Below, piece after piece: positions 52,255 through 63,289 of a DNA stretch of 64,000 nucleotides. Source of the DNA: Clarkia xantiana subsp. parviflora (Eukaryota > Streptophyta > Magnoliopsida > Myrtales > Onagraceae); contig JAPTYO010000020.1 in NCBI GenBank assembly GCA_036873135.1, positions 1,356,081-1,420,080 of the forward strand, written 5' to 3'. The position numbers and the translations under genes were made by a program. A model generated the notes under the pieces. It was not told where the DNA came from and made no database searches. It worked only from the letters and a program-made list of their open reading frames with translations. Each line of letters starts with the position of its first letter. The stretch's first letter is position 1.

Positions 52255-55200
52255 ATGGATTTTGCGACAGTCGGTCTGGACGGCTTGGTCTCTGCTACTA
52301 CTTCTTCTTTCTCTCTAGATCCTGAGGCAAAACAGAGACAGTACAGTTCCGGGATCTTCAAAACAGACAGATCCTCTGTTTCCGACGAAGAATGGAGAAG
52401 CTCGAAACTGGCCAAAACCGACGATTTCTCTGTCTCCAAGCTAATGCAGAGAGGTATAATCGATCCTTCCATGATCAGATCCAGCAGTAGCAGAAGCAGC
52501 AGCAGCAGTTTCTTCTCTGCTGCGGCTCGCCAAGAACAGCAGCAGATGCTCTGTTTTTCGTCACCAAAAACAGAGCACACATTGCCGTATTATAACTACC
52601 CTGTTTCTTCTGCGTCAGCGCCGTGCAGTAACTATTCAGGTACTTAGTTGCAGCGTGGTGAAACTGGAACTAGATTTTTTACGTCTTTGGGTAGCTGTAG
52701 TAAATGTTGAAGCAGATGTTTTAATGGCGGATATTTCTGGAAAAATAAACCATTTTTGACCAGACCAGACTTCATTGATTGAGGAAAACGTGATGAAATT
52801 AATTGGGTCTTGTCAGTTGTCAATTGAATGAAAGTTGAGAAATTTCCACTGTGATTGTGGATAGAAATAGAATAGATTAAAGAAACGTTTTAACCTTAAA
52901 AGACTCTGTTCTTATTTTTTTCCCCTTAGGTTTAGGAAACTATACTCATGAAGTAGTATTAGCTAATTCTATAAACTATTTACTAATTCTATGTAAAAGG
53001 AGAAATAATAGAAAGGTTCCATGTTTTTTTTTCTTTCAAATATGACAATGCTAAGTTCATTATCCGAAATTTTATGTTCATTTACAAGTATATCCTAAAT
53101 TATATTCAACAAAGTTCCTTGTTAGCTTGAATATTTCTTGAAATGCACCAAAAAAAGAAGTGTTAATAACTTAAAAACAGTCCAACTTTACATATTGTTT
53201 TTAATATTGTCCTAAATTTAAAATGTTGATACTCTCCAACTATTAGATTGATATTTTTGGCCATGAACCATAATAGTGATTCATTTCCACTTTGTTCTCT
53301 TAAAATAAATTAAAGAGTATATATTTTTGAAGTACCAAATAATTCTAAATCACGACAATAAAAAGTGGAAAACATTATATTTTGTAAAACATCAATTTTA
53401 ACGCCAAAATTAGTTGAAAAAAGAGAAAAAATTACCAAATCTGATAAACTAGACATTGAAAATTAACATTTTAAATATAAAATAATATAATTAGTAACAT
53501 AATCTATAGATACAACTATTTTTAAGTTCAAGAAAATAATCAATTTGTAGATTTTTTTTTTTGGGCTTGTGATCACATAGGAGAGGAGGCAATGTCTGAC
53601 ATAGGCAATAAAGTCAAGCTTTAAATTTGGATTTTGTGAAATTATTTGCTTGACTTTTGCAATTATTCTGATGGTGACATTTTCTGATGCAGGGTGGAGC
53701 TTGAATCTTCAGGGAGGAGGTGGGTTCACAGCTGCACAATGGATGGAGTTAGAGCAGCAAGCCCTGATCTACAAATACATCAATGCCAATATCCCTGTTC
53801 CTTCTAATCTCCTCATACCCATCAAGAAAGCCTTTGAATCTGCTGGTTTCTCTTTCTACCATGGCACCAAACCTAATAACAATTCTTGTAAGCTTGCCAA
53901 TGGATTCAAACATATATTTTTTTAGTTATCTACTTAGACAAATTTGACAATTTAGTTACATTTAGATAAAATTTCCAAAATAAATTTTCAATATTTATTA
54001 TCATGTTCTTTATTGCATTCTTTATTAAGTTTTTCATAAAAAAAACAAGTTTTTTTGATATTTTATCAAAATCAAACACGGATTCGAATCTGGACGCACC
54101 CACCAGTAGCAACTGGGTTTAATCGAACTTCAACTACTGGTGATGTTCGAATATGAATCCAGTCAGGATTCGGGTTCAAACCCGTGTTCGATTTGAAAAG
54201 AATTGATTTTTTTTTTTAATCTAAAACTTGATAATTAATTTGATGAAAAACACGAAGAGCACAATGAATAACAGTTGAAGTGATTGAATGTTAGGTAAAA
54301 TTGTCATATTACAACTGTTTAATCAATTTGTTCAAATATTAGTGACTTGATGGAATAAATTTAAACATTTAATCACATTTTAAAACATAGATAACTAAAC
54401 TATCACGTCAATTTTACGTAAACACTCCTGAAATTTAGTCAAAATGATGAAGACTTCCAAAAAATCTAATTTTTAGATGAATTATGTGCAGTGGGGTGGG
54501 GTGGTTTCCACCTGGGATTCTCCGGCAGCAGTGATCCGGAGCCGGGGAGGTGCCGGCGTACAGACGGCAAGAAATGGCGGTGCTCGAAGGACGCAATGCC
54601 GGAGCAAAAGTACTGCGAGCGGCACATGAACAGAGGCCGTCATCGTTCAAGAAAGCCTGTGGAAGGTCAATCGGCCCATCCCGTCTCCGGGACCGCTGCC
54701 GCCGCCAAGGAGAGCAGCGCCTCCTTGTTGCCTCCGGTTGCTTCGGTAGCGCCAGGTGGTGGTTTGTCAACCGCCGCTTACCAAATTCAGCCCGCTGTTC
54801 TTAGTCTTTCTGCAGATAACACCGTTGACAGGTAAGAGAATGTATTTTATACCTACTTTATTTTAAGTCTTATATATTGCTTATTTTTTTCTTTCAAAAT
54901 TGCGAAAAATATATAGAATAGAATTTTATATAAAAATTAAGAATATATTTATGTAGATTTAAAAAAAAAAAACATAATTTTTAAAGTTAAAAACTAAACT
55001 TTTAGGATTTAATTTGTAAAGTTAAAAAATATTTTCCTTTTTAAAAGACTAAATAAATATTTATATAAAATTTATTTTTCATTTTTTTTAAATAGTTATC
55101 GCTTTTTTTATTTTTAAGATTAAAATACTAATAAATCTTAAATAGTAATTAGTAAATTTTAAAATGTCTTAAAGAAAAAACTTAAGAATTTGTTGTTTAT

Positions 55201-56767
55201 GAAAAATAAGTTGCTTATAAATAGAATTTTAATTATTAGTCATGTTATTAATTGATGTCTTATATTTAATGTTGATATTCGTATCCCAAATTTCAAATAG
55301 GTTTATTTTCATTTTTTTATCGGTAAAGTGACGAAACAAAAATGTATTTTTTAAACATAAAATAATTATAAATCATTTATCAACAAATATGATACTTGAT
55401 ACTTTGGAAAAATAGTTTTATATGTTTTTGTTTCTTAAAATGAATTTTAATGTCAAAATCAGTCGAAAAATGTAGAAATCAACTATTTAATAATTTAGAC
55501 ACCGAATGCAACTATTAAATATGTGACAACGATTAATAATATAATATAACATATATCTTGAGACTGTTTATAAGTTCTTAACCATTTCCCTTAAGGGTTT
55601 TAAGTAAAACAAATATTTAAGTTAACACACGTTGACAAATTGGTACTCGAGATAATTTTTGTAACTTTTAGGTACTTAAGAAGTTCAAACTATTGCACTA
55701 GTCGAAACTAGATCTGAATTGACATATCCAAGTCGAGTCATGGCTAGATCCGACCATGTTTACATTCACCTGACCTAGGAGACCCCAACCATGATCTGAC
55801 CTAGAATTGGTTCAATCGAACCTAGGTCTCAATTGACCTAATCCTGGTCGAACCCAATGCTAGGTCCGGTCATGGTTATGTTTGCCTAAACTAGACAATC
55901 CTAACCATGGACTGAACTAGCCATGAGCTCGAACCAAGCTATCAATTTAGGCCTAATTACAATTAATGTAAAAGTTTGGACTTCTCAGGTACATAAAAGT
56001 AAAAAAAAAATATCTCAAATGTGTCAATGCATGTTTAAACCCTTCCCTTAATCTAAACATAACACTTGTTAACCTAATAAATTTTCAAGTGAAGAAGAAA
56101 AGTTGATAGTCCCCCTATAACTTCTGAAAATCTTCACTCATCACCCTAATAATTGCAAAAAGTTCAAACTCCCCCTCTTAACTAAAATCAATGGCTTTAC
56201 AGATGCAGCAGGTTCTTCATCTCAACTGAGAAACCACAAAACACAGCACCTACCTTCTCAAACTACATCAAATCAAAAGACAACCTTTTCCCAATGATCA
56301 AACACGACAATGAATCTTCAACATGCAGGTTCGGATCCGACATCAGCTCCAACACCTTCTTCGGCAACCTCGGCACTCTCAAGGAGCTCACCGGCAGAGA
56401 AACCAGCCACCCCCATCACCGCTTCGCTAACGACTGGGCCCCACCGCAAAGCCACGCCAGCAACGAGGAGAAGCTCGCGTTCTTGCCGTTGAATCTCGGA
56501 ATGGGGAGTATCGACGAAGAAGAACAAGACCCCAAGTGGGGCCCGCTCGGGGAAGTGTTGCAGAACGCGAATAGTAGCACGAGCAGCTCGACGACGACCG
56601 ATCACTGTAAGAACTCATCGGGTTCGGGGCTTAACTTGATGATGATGGATGGTTGGGAGAGGAGTTCACCGGCCGGGTCGTATTCTTCTCCAACGGCGGT
56701 TTTGCAGAAATCGGCATTTGAATCGGTTTCGAATAGTAGTGCAGGGAGCAGTCCTCGTGCTGCATGA
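52255..56767 (+). CDS. GRF: growth-regulating factor (GRF1/2-type) transcription factor
   Basis: Exons 52255-52639, 53693-53887, 54492-54831, 56203-56767 join in phase to 494 residues. QLQ domain ~139-175 ([20 protein letters not shown]) binds GIF co-activators. WRC domain ~208-250 ([17 protein letters not shown]) has the zinc ligands C214, C224, C235, H238 and a basic nuclear-localisation stretch. The C-terminal region carries FFGNL, a GPLGEVLQ motif (related to GGPL) and a Ser-rich tail. The long N-terminus before QLQ (Ser-rich, WRSSKLAKT) is as in Arabidopsis GRF1/2. It promotes cell proliferation in leaves and other organs. An intact miR396 site lies in exon 3. Introns 1 and 3 contain foldback elements. 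The exon 4 acceptor at 56201-56202 was chosen because it restores the frame before CSRFFIS. Confidence 0.95.
53162..53537. mobile_element. TIR foldback element in GRF intron 1
   Basis: Left TTAATAACTTAAAAACAGTC and right TTTTTAAGTTCAAGAA are diverged inverse ends; inner TTAAAATGTTGATACTC pairs with ATTAACATTTTAAATAT. Same family as 19633. Confidence 0.5.
54644..54664 (+). promoter_or_regulatory. miR396 target site in GRF exon 3
   Basis: A 21-nt stretch starting CGTTCAAGAAAGCCTGTGGA encodes RSRKPVE in the WRC domain. It is the conserved GRF sequence cleaved under miR396 guidance; every base of the canonical site is kept, so post-transcriptional repression is expected. Confidence 0.93.
55235..55590. 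mobile_element. TIR foldback element in GRF intron 3
   Basis: Interior TTTAATGTTGATATTCGTAT and right end CTGTTTATAAGTTCTTAACC identify a diverged member of the GGTTAAGAACC foldback family. Confidence 0.45.
55591..56050. mobile_element. Mutator-like foldback in GRF intron 3
   Basis: Left TTAAGGGTTTTAAG and right CATGTTTAAACCCTTCCCTT are imperfect inverse ends; arms also share CGTTGACAAATTGG / TGTGTCAATGCATG and GGTACTTAAGAAGTTCAAAC with its inverse. The core has ACCTAGG/CCTAGGTC motifs like the element at 40503. It abuts the previous element. Confidence 0.5.
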
Positions 56768-57051
56768 ATGAATTTAGGGTTTTGTCGTGCTGCAAGAATG
56801 AATTTAGGGTTTTGTTTAAGTGTAGTTAGTTGATCGTGTTTGAAATATCAGCTAATTGATTATGTTAAGACTTGAGGGAGGTATATGTAATATGTTGCAC
56901 TACTAAATCAATTCTGTGTTTATTTTAGATTTCTAGTGCAAAAGACTATAACGGATTGATGTTAAGGTTCCGAGAAAATCAGATTATGTCTGTGTAAAAG
57001 TGGTTTTAAAGTTAATAATAATTACCATGTGTTATCATGTGTCTTGTTTTG

Positions 57052-57223
57052 GGAGAAATTATTCTATGACACCGTCTTATTAACACATGGCAAGGAGGTG
57101 GTGCCCCTCTGACCAATAAATTGGTGACGTGTGTTGAAAATTTCTGTCACATGTCACCAATTAATTAGTCGAAGGCACCACCTCCTTACCGTGTGTTAAG
57201 TCGATGTCATTGAATAATTTCTC
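57052..57223. repeat. foldback MITE downstream of GRF
   Basis: Inverse arms GGGAGAAATTATTCTATGAC and GAATAATTTCTCC, with inner GGCAAGGAGGTGGTGCC pairing with GGCACCACCTCCTTACC, form a ~170-bp hairpin about 285 bp after the GRF stop codon. Confidence 0.75.
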
Positions 57224-57302
57224 CTTGTTTCGGAACTTGTTCTAATGTGAGATTGGAATGTCTATCATTCCTCTATAGACTTATAATTAAATTTTTTTTT
57301 TA

Positions 57303-59040
57303 GGTTAAAAACCTATAAACAGTCTAAATTTTCACCAATATTGAAACAATGTGTCTGAAATATTAAAATGAAGGGTTAAAGGTACTTTTGGTGCCACATG
57401 TTTGACCTGTGTAGGTTTTTGGTGCCATATGTTTCATTTTGTAGGTTTTTGGTGCCATATGTTTGAGAGCTTGTATGTTTTTGGTATTTCCGTTAGTCAA
57501 CAGTTAGTTTGACCGTTAAATACTTTTATTTTGTTCAATTTAGTCCTCAAATTTATATTTCTAATATTTAATATTTACAATTTAGTCCTTATTGTTTGTT
57601 CAAGTCACCGTCCAAGGCCGCCGGCCACCACCCACCACCTCCAAGGCCGCCGACCGCCACGAAACGGGCCGGCCACCACCCCACGGCACCGGCCACCACC
57701 GCTTGGGGCCAAAAACCACCCCAATTGGTGGTGGCCGGCCCCAATTGGTGGTGGCCACCTCAATTGGGGCCGGCCACCACCAATTGGTGGTGGTTACGGC
57801 CCCAATCGGGGACGGCCACCACCACTGGTGGTGGCTACGGCCCCAATCGGGGCCGGCCACCACCAGTAGTGGTGGCTACAGCCCCAATCGGGGCCGGCCA
57901 CCACCAATTGGTGGTGGGTACAGCCCCAATCGGGGCCAGCCACCACCAGTTGGGGCCGCCGGCCCCGATTGGAGCCCTCTGTGCCCCCAATCGGGACCGG
58001 CGGCCCCAATTGGTGGTGGCCGGCCCCGATTGGGGCTGTACCCACCACCAATTGGTGGTGGCCGGCCCCGATTGGGGCTGTAGCCACCACCACTGGTGGT
58101 GGCCGGCCCCGATTGGGGTTGTAGCCACCACCACTGGTGGTGGCCGGCCCTGATTGGGGCCGTAGCCACCACCAATTGGTGGTGGCCGGCCCCAATTGGT
58201 GGTGGCCACCTCAATTGGGGCCGGCCACCACCAATTGTGGTGGTTTTCGGCCCCAAGCGGTGGTGGCCGGTGCCGTGGGGTGGTGGCCGGCCCGTTTCGT
58301 GGCGGTCGGCGGCCTTGGAGGTGGTGGGTGGTGGCCAGCGGCCTTGGACGGTGACTTGAGCAAACAATAAGGACTAAATTGTAAATATTAAATTTTAGAA
58401 ATATAAATTTGAGGACTAAATTGAACAAAATAAAAGTATTTAACGGTCAAACTAACTGTTGACTAACGGAAATACCAAAAACATACAACCTCTCAAACAT
58501 ATGGCACCAAAAACCTACAAAACGAAACATATGACACCAAAAACCTACACAGGTCAAACATGTGGCACCAAAAGTACCTTTAACCCTAAAATGAACGATC
58601 ATAAGTTTCATTTTTGTTGAAAATTAGTATATTCGCGCATCTTTTTCTCTAGTTTCAATCATTTTTATTAACGTACTCATCCACTTAAGTCAACTCACTC
58701 TTTACATTTCATAAAGACGCCAAATTTCCACAAAAACTTGAATATCTAAAAGAAAGTGTTTCTAACATAGTGGTGTGAAGTAATTTCCAGTGACAACAGA
58801 GGGAATTTATTGTCACGGATGTGAACAGCTTCTTAGGTGACAGTCCCAGCAAGGTGACGAGAATTGAGCGTGCATAGGAGGTCGATTTTTACAGTCTGTT
58901 TCGTCGATATTGACTTCTCTAAAGTAATTACAACGACGCATCAAATTTCAACAAAAATGAAAATTGAAACATTCCCTTCTAACGCCGACAACAAACTTCA
59001 ACATTGGTTAAATTTCAAACAGTTTACAAGTTCTTAAACC
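57303..59040. mobile_element. older TIR foldback interrupted by a Mutator-like insertion
   Basis: Left piece 57303-57372 (GGTTAAAAACCTATAAACAG) and right piece from 58596 to 59040 together correspond to the intact relative at 36550-37073. In that relative ATGTTAAAATGAACATTTTC is continuous at the point where this copy is broken, so order of insertion is clear. Confidence 0.8.
57373..58586. mobile_element. 1.2-kb palindromic Mutator-like element with 9-bp TSD
   Basis: Starts GGGTTAAAGGTACTTTTGGT, ends with its exact inverse, and is flanked by a perfect 9-bp duplication TAAAATGAA (57364-57372, 58587-58595). The whole 1214 bp is close to one palindrome: AT-rich arms of ~225 bp, then a GC-rich centre of CCAATTGGTGGTGGCCGGCC-type repeats in both orientations. 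The repeated core leaves all frames open for long stretches, giving false Pro/Gly/Trp-rich ORFs on both strands. It encodes no transposase. Confidence 0.92.
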
Positions 59041-59536
59041 TTTGATTTTAAAATATGAGCACTTTCATTTGAAACTGATTGCGAGTATTATCATTTGATT
59101 TGGATTTTGAGTGCATGGAAAATTTGGCGAGCATTATAAATCTGATCAAACTACATAACTGGAACATTTTTTTTTAATCACAGCACTTCCATAATCTGAA
59201 TTGAGAGGTTCTGTCAACTGTTGATTCATAATTGCTGAATCAGATTCCATAACTCACTCTTAAATCGTCCTGAATTTTAAGGTCAGACTTTCATAGTAAT
59301 AGGTATTCTATTATAAAATGTGGAAGTGTGCGTAACTCAAATTTACAGATACCATCTACCAAACAAGAGCTTTAAACACCACCATTTTTATTATTTTTAT
59401 GGAGCTGAATAGCCACAAGGCAGTTATTAAACTGCTACCATGTTCATAATCAAGAACAGCTCCGTATGCATATAATAAACATGAAAAGAACAAGTAAAAT
59501 CACAAAGTGATCAAAGTAAATAGACTGGTTATAAAA

Positions 59537-59619
59537 GTGCTCATATTCTATGGGTGTAAAGGTGTCTGTCATGCCATGGCGATGGCTTTCAGAACGAGGA
59601 ATTTTTATAATCACAGCAC
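59537..59619 (-). ncRNA. C/D-box snoRNA candidate, copy 1
   Basis: Minus strand. A terminal stem GTGCT/AGCAC closes an ~83-nt RNA. Box C is GTGATTA (59614-59608; one change from RTGATGA), box D' is CTGA (59592-59589), C' is ATGACAG, and D is ATGA (59544-59541, non-canonical first base) right next to the stem. The element before D' (AATTCCTCGT) is complementary to the conserved 18S rRNA ACGAGGAATT. The element before D (CACCCATAGAAT) is complementary to 18S ATTCTATGGGTG. By the D+5 rule the targets would be an A and a U in 18S. The rRNA matches are from memory of conserved 18S sequence. Confidence 0.8.
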
Positions 59620-59752
59620 CAACAGATACACAATTTCAAATGCAGAAAAAAAAATCATTTCTTTTGTTTCTGCAAATCAAAATCGAAACTTGACTATATA
59701 TAAGATGTCAAAATCACAGTTTTACATGAAAAAAAAATTGTTGATAATATGA

Positions 59753-59840
59753 CGTGCTCATATTCTATGGGTGTATAGATGAGTCTATCATGCCATGGCA
59801 ATAGCATTCAGTACGAGGAATTTTGTATAATCACCGCACG
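59753..59840 (-). ncRNA. C/D-box snoRNA candidate, copy 2
   Basis: Minus strand, 133 bp upstream of copy 1. Stem CGTGC/GCACG, where the outermost C-G pair replaces an unpaired position of copy 1. Box C GTGATTA (59834-59828), D' CTGA (59811-59808), C' ATGATAG, D ATGA (59761-59758). Both 18S-complementary elements are kept (AATTCCTCGT; CACCCATAGAAT) while the linkers differ, the pattern expected of tandemly duplicated guide RNAs. The arrangement suggests a dicistronic precursor. Confidence 0.82.
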
Positions 59841-60086
59841 ATCTTCAATCAATCAATTTCCGAGAATAAGAAGAACAGAAAAACTGCAATTTGAAGAAGA
59901 ACCGCAAAGAAATCGAGACAAGAGTAGAAGAAATTGAATCTGTTTGCGACACAATTAATCAAATAAATGAATCTGGTGATTCAGATCTTCTGATTTAACT
60001 TCAATTGATTGATCAATCAAATAATGGAAGAAACAAGATGGACGCTGATGCTGGAGGATTCTTAAAGCTTATCTGCGGTGATGTAT

Positions 60087-60212
60087 GTTATATAGTAATG
60101 AATGATGATGCAGCAGCAGCCATTGGAATTACAAACCCTAAACCTAGCAAGTGGCGATTTTGAAATTCAGTTTTTGGGCTTGACGTCCGTTCCTCATATC
60201 AGTCCGGCCCAA
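60087..60212 (-). promoter_or_regulatory. snoRNA-type promoter: site II, telo-box, TATA
   Basis: Read on the minus strand: TGGGCC (60211-60206), a second site II-type motif (60180-60175, TGGGCT on plus), a telo-box (60142-60133, AAACCCTAAA on plus) and TATATAA (60093-60087). This set is characteristic of plant snoRNA and ribosomal protein promoters. Transcription would start near 60055 and run into the two snoRNAs at 59840 and 59619. Confidence 0.65.
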
Positions 60213-60309
60213 TGTATAGTAAGCCCGCATAAAGTCGGGAACCAATCCCATCATCGATCCATGGTTGCAATCCTAAGGAAAATGTGAAGATATAAATGTG
60301 TAATCCAAC

Positions 60310-60730
60310 TGAATATCTGGCAAATTCGTCTCGACTCGACTCGTTTTATTTAAAATTGAGTTCGAGCTCGAATATGACAAAACCTGAAAGTTTCAAGTTC
60401 AACCCGACTCGATTCGGCTCGTCAAGTTTAAAATTGTTCAGTTTAAATTATAAATTGTGCACCTTGACTCGAGCTCGAAGTTGAATGGAATTGAATATAT
60501 ATATATCATATTATGTAAAGCTTGAATAAAATCTAACTTGACTCGAATTGTAAAAAGAAGCTCGATTAGCTTTGCGAGCGTTCATTCGAGTTCAAGTGAA
60601 CTCGTACTCGACTCGATATATATTTTAAAAAAATCGTCTCGACCCAAAATTTAGCGATTCGAATTTGAATATTGACCAAGCCGATCTCGAGTAGCTCACC
60701 AGTAACTTAACTCATTTTTACCCCTAGGTT
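60310..60730. repeat. degenerate repeat with CGAGCTCG-type motifs
   Basis: Many GACTCGA, GAGCTCGA and TTCGAGTT words occur in both orientations and the right edge reads CATTTTTACCCCTAGG, resembling a hAT terminus (TAGGGGTAAAAATG). The left end was not found. Similar words occur at 39300-39640. Confidence 0.4.
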
Positions 60731-61410
60731 TAGGGTTGCTGCATCTTTGAAAGTTTAGGGTGTAAGTTCATTTAAGGTGAAAGTTTAGGGGTGCACTTTG
60801 TAGTTTCCCTACTATGTATTATTGTATAATTTGTATAGTATGAATCTCTCATATGAGACTTGTATATATAAGAGATGATAAATATAAGAGAGTTCCCTAA
60901 TTGAGATTAATTTGGCACCAATTATTCATACAATTGTTATATTATTATATATAATATAAAGGTTAGGACTATACAAATCCTTTCATAAAAAGAAATTTAT
61001 AAACAAACAATTGTTTTAATATATTGACATATTATTTCTCTTAAAATTTATCGGAACCGTTAGAATAATACCATATGTAACATGATTATTTTCACGTTAC
61101 ATTAAAATTAAATCAAATTAATTCGTAAAAAGTAAAGTGTTAAGTAAGTTATGAAAAGTCTATCACCACCCCGACCGAATACTATGATCATGAGTAGGAT
61201 GCTTTGCTTTTAAGGCATGGCCAACCTAAACTCAGAAGAAAAAACAGTAAAAGATAAATTTTACTCAGTGACCTCCATCATCCCGACAACCTAAATCATA
61301 GCCTTCTATTTAATTTCAAAAACTAATACACTTCTTAGTCCTTCCTACGAATCCTACCACTATGAAATAAAGCTTCTTTTCTAATAGTAGCACCAGCTAG
61401 CTATTAAAAA
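60731..61410. other. AT-rich intergenic DNA
   Basis: No gene recognised; GTTTAGGG-like words at 60727-60793 only. Confidence 0.45.
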
Positions 61411-61419
61411 TAATAGGGT

Positions 61420-61690
61420 TTAATTAGTAGTTAAAACAATTACTCTTATGTGAATTGTTTGAAATTCTAGATTCGAAGTTTATTGGGGAGTTATTTACGA
61501 TGGCTTGAATAAAATATCAAGTCTCGTCCGGCTCGCATACTGCATTAGTTATAAGAGCATGTGAGTAAAACAGAAACTAACGAGCGGACATCTGTACTAT
61601 ATTAGATTACTGGTGAGTTTACAATAATAGAGATTGCATGCATCAGTTGTTTATTAAGTCTTGTCGGAAAAAAAAAAAAAAAAACTCTAA
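61420..61690 (+). mobile_element. degenerate SINE copy
   Basis: A decayed box B (AGATTCGAAGTT, 61469-61480) is followed by the same body as the copies at 4735 and 61880 (CAAGTCTCGTCCGGCTCGCA, then ATTAGATTACTGGTGAGTTT), and ends in a poly(A) run at 61670. Confidence 0.5.
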
Positions 61691-61877
61691 AATTTGAGCA
61701 TAAAAGTTCGAATTTAGAATCACCACTATTAATTTATTCTTTTTATTGACAAAAAAATAAATAAATTAATAGCTTATACGTAGAAATCCATAATTAATTA
61801 CTCTTTTACGTTTACCGTCACCCAACAAAACCATACATAATTAACCAACACGAAGATTTAGCTTAAATTAAAGCATA

Positions 61878-62075
61878 TATATATATATATATATATATCA
61901 AGTCTCGTCTAGTTCGCATATTGCATCAAATATAAGAGTAAATATAAGAGTAAACGAGAAAAACTGAATTTAACGAGCCAACATATATACTATTCTAGGT
62001 TATTGGTGGGATTACGTTGATGAAAAGTGCATGCATTAGTTGTTCATTAAGTTTGGTCGGTAAAATCTTTTAATT
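61878..62075 (+). mobile_element. SINE 3' fragment
   Basis: CAAGTCTCGTCTAGTTCGCA and TTGGTGGGATTACGTTGATG match the bodies of the SINEs at 4735 and 61420. It directly follows a (TA)n tract (61878-61898), so the promoter half is missing. Confidence 0.45.
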
Positions 62076-62194
62076 GTATATTTTTTGGGTATATACAAAA
62101 TTGTTTACGCAATTTTGGACCGGGAGCGTTAAGATTAAAACTCTCCCTAATGAGGCATCCCAGCGGAATTCGTCATTGGATCGCCACTGAAATC

Positions 62195-62471
62195 TAAGGC
62201 TGGCAATTCGTGCGTGCCGTGCGGGTTCGTGTCGTGCCAGGTTCGTGTTGTGTTTTGGAGGTCAACCCAAACACGGCCCAACATGAAAAATTGACACAAA
62301 AAACCTATAGTAAATTGAATAAAAAAATTAATATTTAGCAATTTTAGTTTAAAACATTGTGTTATATCGTGCTATCGTGTCGTGCCGTGTCACTAATATC
62401 AAATCCAAACCCGTAATTTTTGTATTTTGTTCGTGTCGGTCCATCGTACCGAGCCCGAATTGTCAGCTCTA
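62195..62471. mobile_element. short hAT-type MITE
   Basis: Ends TAAGGCTGGCAATTCG and CGAATTGTCAGCTCTA are inverse. Flanks CTGAAATC (62187-62194) and GTGAAAAC (62472-62479) match at 6 of 8 positions. The interior has CGTGTCGTGCC/GGCACGAC-like words in both arms. Confidence 0.7.
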
Positions 62472-62796
62472 GTGAAAACACAACCTGTTTTACCGGTTGG
62501 TCCAACCAATCTTGAGATCTAGATTGCCCGGAATTAGGATTCTTTGGAAGAAAAAAAATAGCATATATATTGTAGAAACCCGTAATTATAATTATTAATA
62601 ATTCACAAAGCATACGTCTTCCCAAGTAAACACATTTTTTACGTTTACCGCCACCGGCAAAACCATACATAATTAACCAAAATGAAGAAGATTTAGCTCA
62701 TTAATTAATTAATGCATCTATCTATATCTATATATAAAGTGCATACATGTAATAATAATATAATTAAAATATATTCCTTACGTGGATAATCAATCC

Positions 62797-63141
62797 TCAA
62801 GTGGCAAATGCTCCACCTCTCTTACCTTTCCCATTGAACCCCGGCACCGCCCTAATTCTTCGGCCGGCGGCAGTCGCACGATCTTGTCGAACAGAATCGT
62901 CATTGCGGCCGAGAAGCGGTAGATCGTTGCTGTCGTCACCAAAGTCGTCACCCTCCGTGGCAATACGGATACAAGAGCACCGATCTAGCGAGGCGAAGAA
63001 AGCCGACGCAACGCCGTTGATGAACCAAGCCGCCACTCCGTCGAGCCGGCTGCAGCCGCCTTGGGTCGGTGAGGCGCGGACCCTCGGGCCACCGGATCCG
63101 GACCTGAAGCTGAACATGGCCGAGGATGTTGTTGCTGCCAT
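62797..63141 (-). CDS. small uncharacterised plant protein, 114 residues
   Basis: A single uninterrupted frame starts at 63141 ([20 protein letters not shown]) and stops at 62797. An upstream in-frame ATG (63225) would add a Ser/Leu repeat translated from the (CT)n tract and is unlikely. Features: a Ser/Gly/Arg-rich start, a hydrophobic central stretch [20 protein letters not shown] with two cysteines, an acidic segment [14 protein letters not shown], then a basic tail ending [11 protein letters not shown]. Composition is far more GC-rich than its surroundings, as for real exons here. I recall similar short plant proteins of unknown function but cannot name a family. Intronless as read. Confidence 0.65.
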   Translation of the reverse strand: MAATTSSAMFSFRSGSGGPRVRASPTQGGCSRLDGVAAWFINGVASAFFASLDRCSCIRIATEGDDFGDDSNDLPLLGRNDDSVRQDRATAAGRRIRAVPGFNGKGKRGGAFAT

Positions 63142-63163
63142 GGAGAGAGACAGACAGAGATTT

Positions 63164-63164
<1 letters not shown>

Positions 63165-63202
<38 letters not shown>
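63165..63202. repeat. (GA)n microsatellite in the 5' UTR of the small gene
   Basis: About 17-18 GA units; read as CT on the coding strand, a frequent plant 5' UTR feature, ending about 25 bp before the start codon. Confidence 0.9.
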
Positions 63203-63208
<6 letters not shown>

Positions 63209-63289
63209 TTGGATACCTCTCTCAACTCAATTATAAGGAGATGTCGTCTGTGTTGTTTTGTTTTCTTCCACTCTTTGGGCTAAGCTAAT

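Noticed and set aside
57531..58428. Long Pro/Gly/Trp-rich open frames on both strands
   Set aside because: They arise from the palindromic CCAATTGGTGGTGGCC repeats of a transposon; mirror-image frames exist on the other strand and no domain is present.
60038..60167. Small plus-strand protein starting MDADAGGFLKL
   Set aside because: It overlaps the telo-box/TATA promoter of the snoRNA unit on the other strand and resembles nothing known.
62801..63283. 160-residue plus-strand frame opposite the small gene
   Set aside because: The minus-strand frame has a better start context, a CT leader and a protein-like profile; the plus frame includes the GA repeat as an RERERE run.
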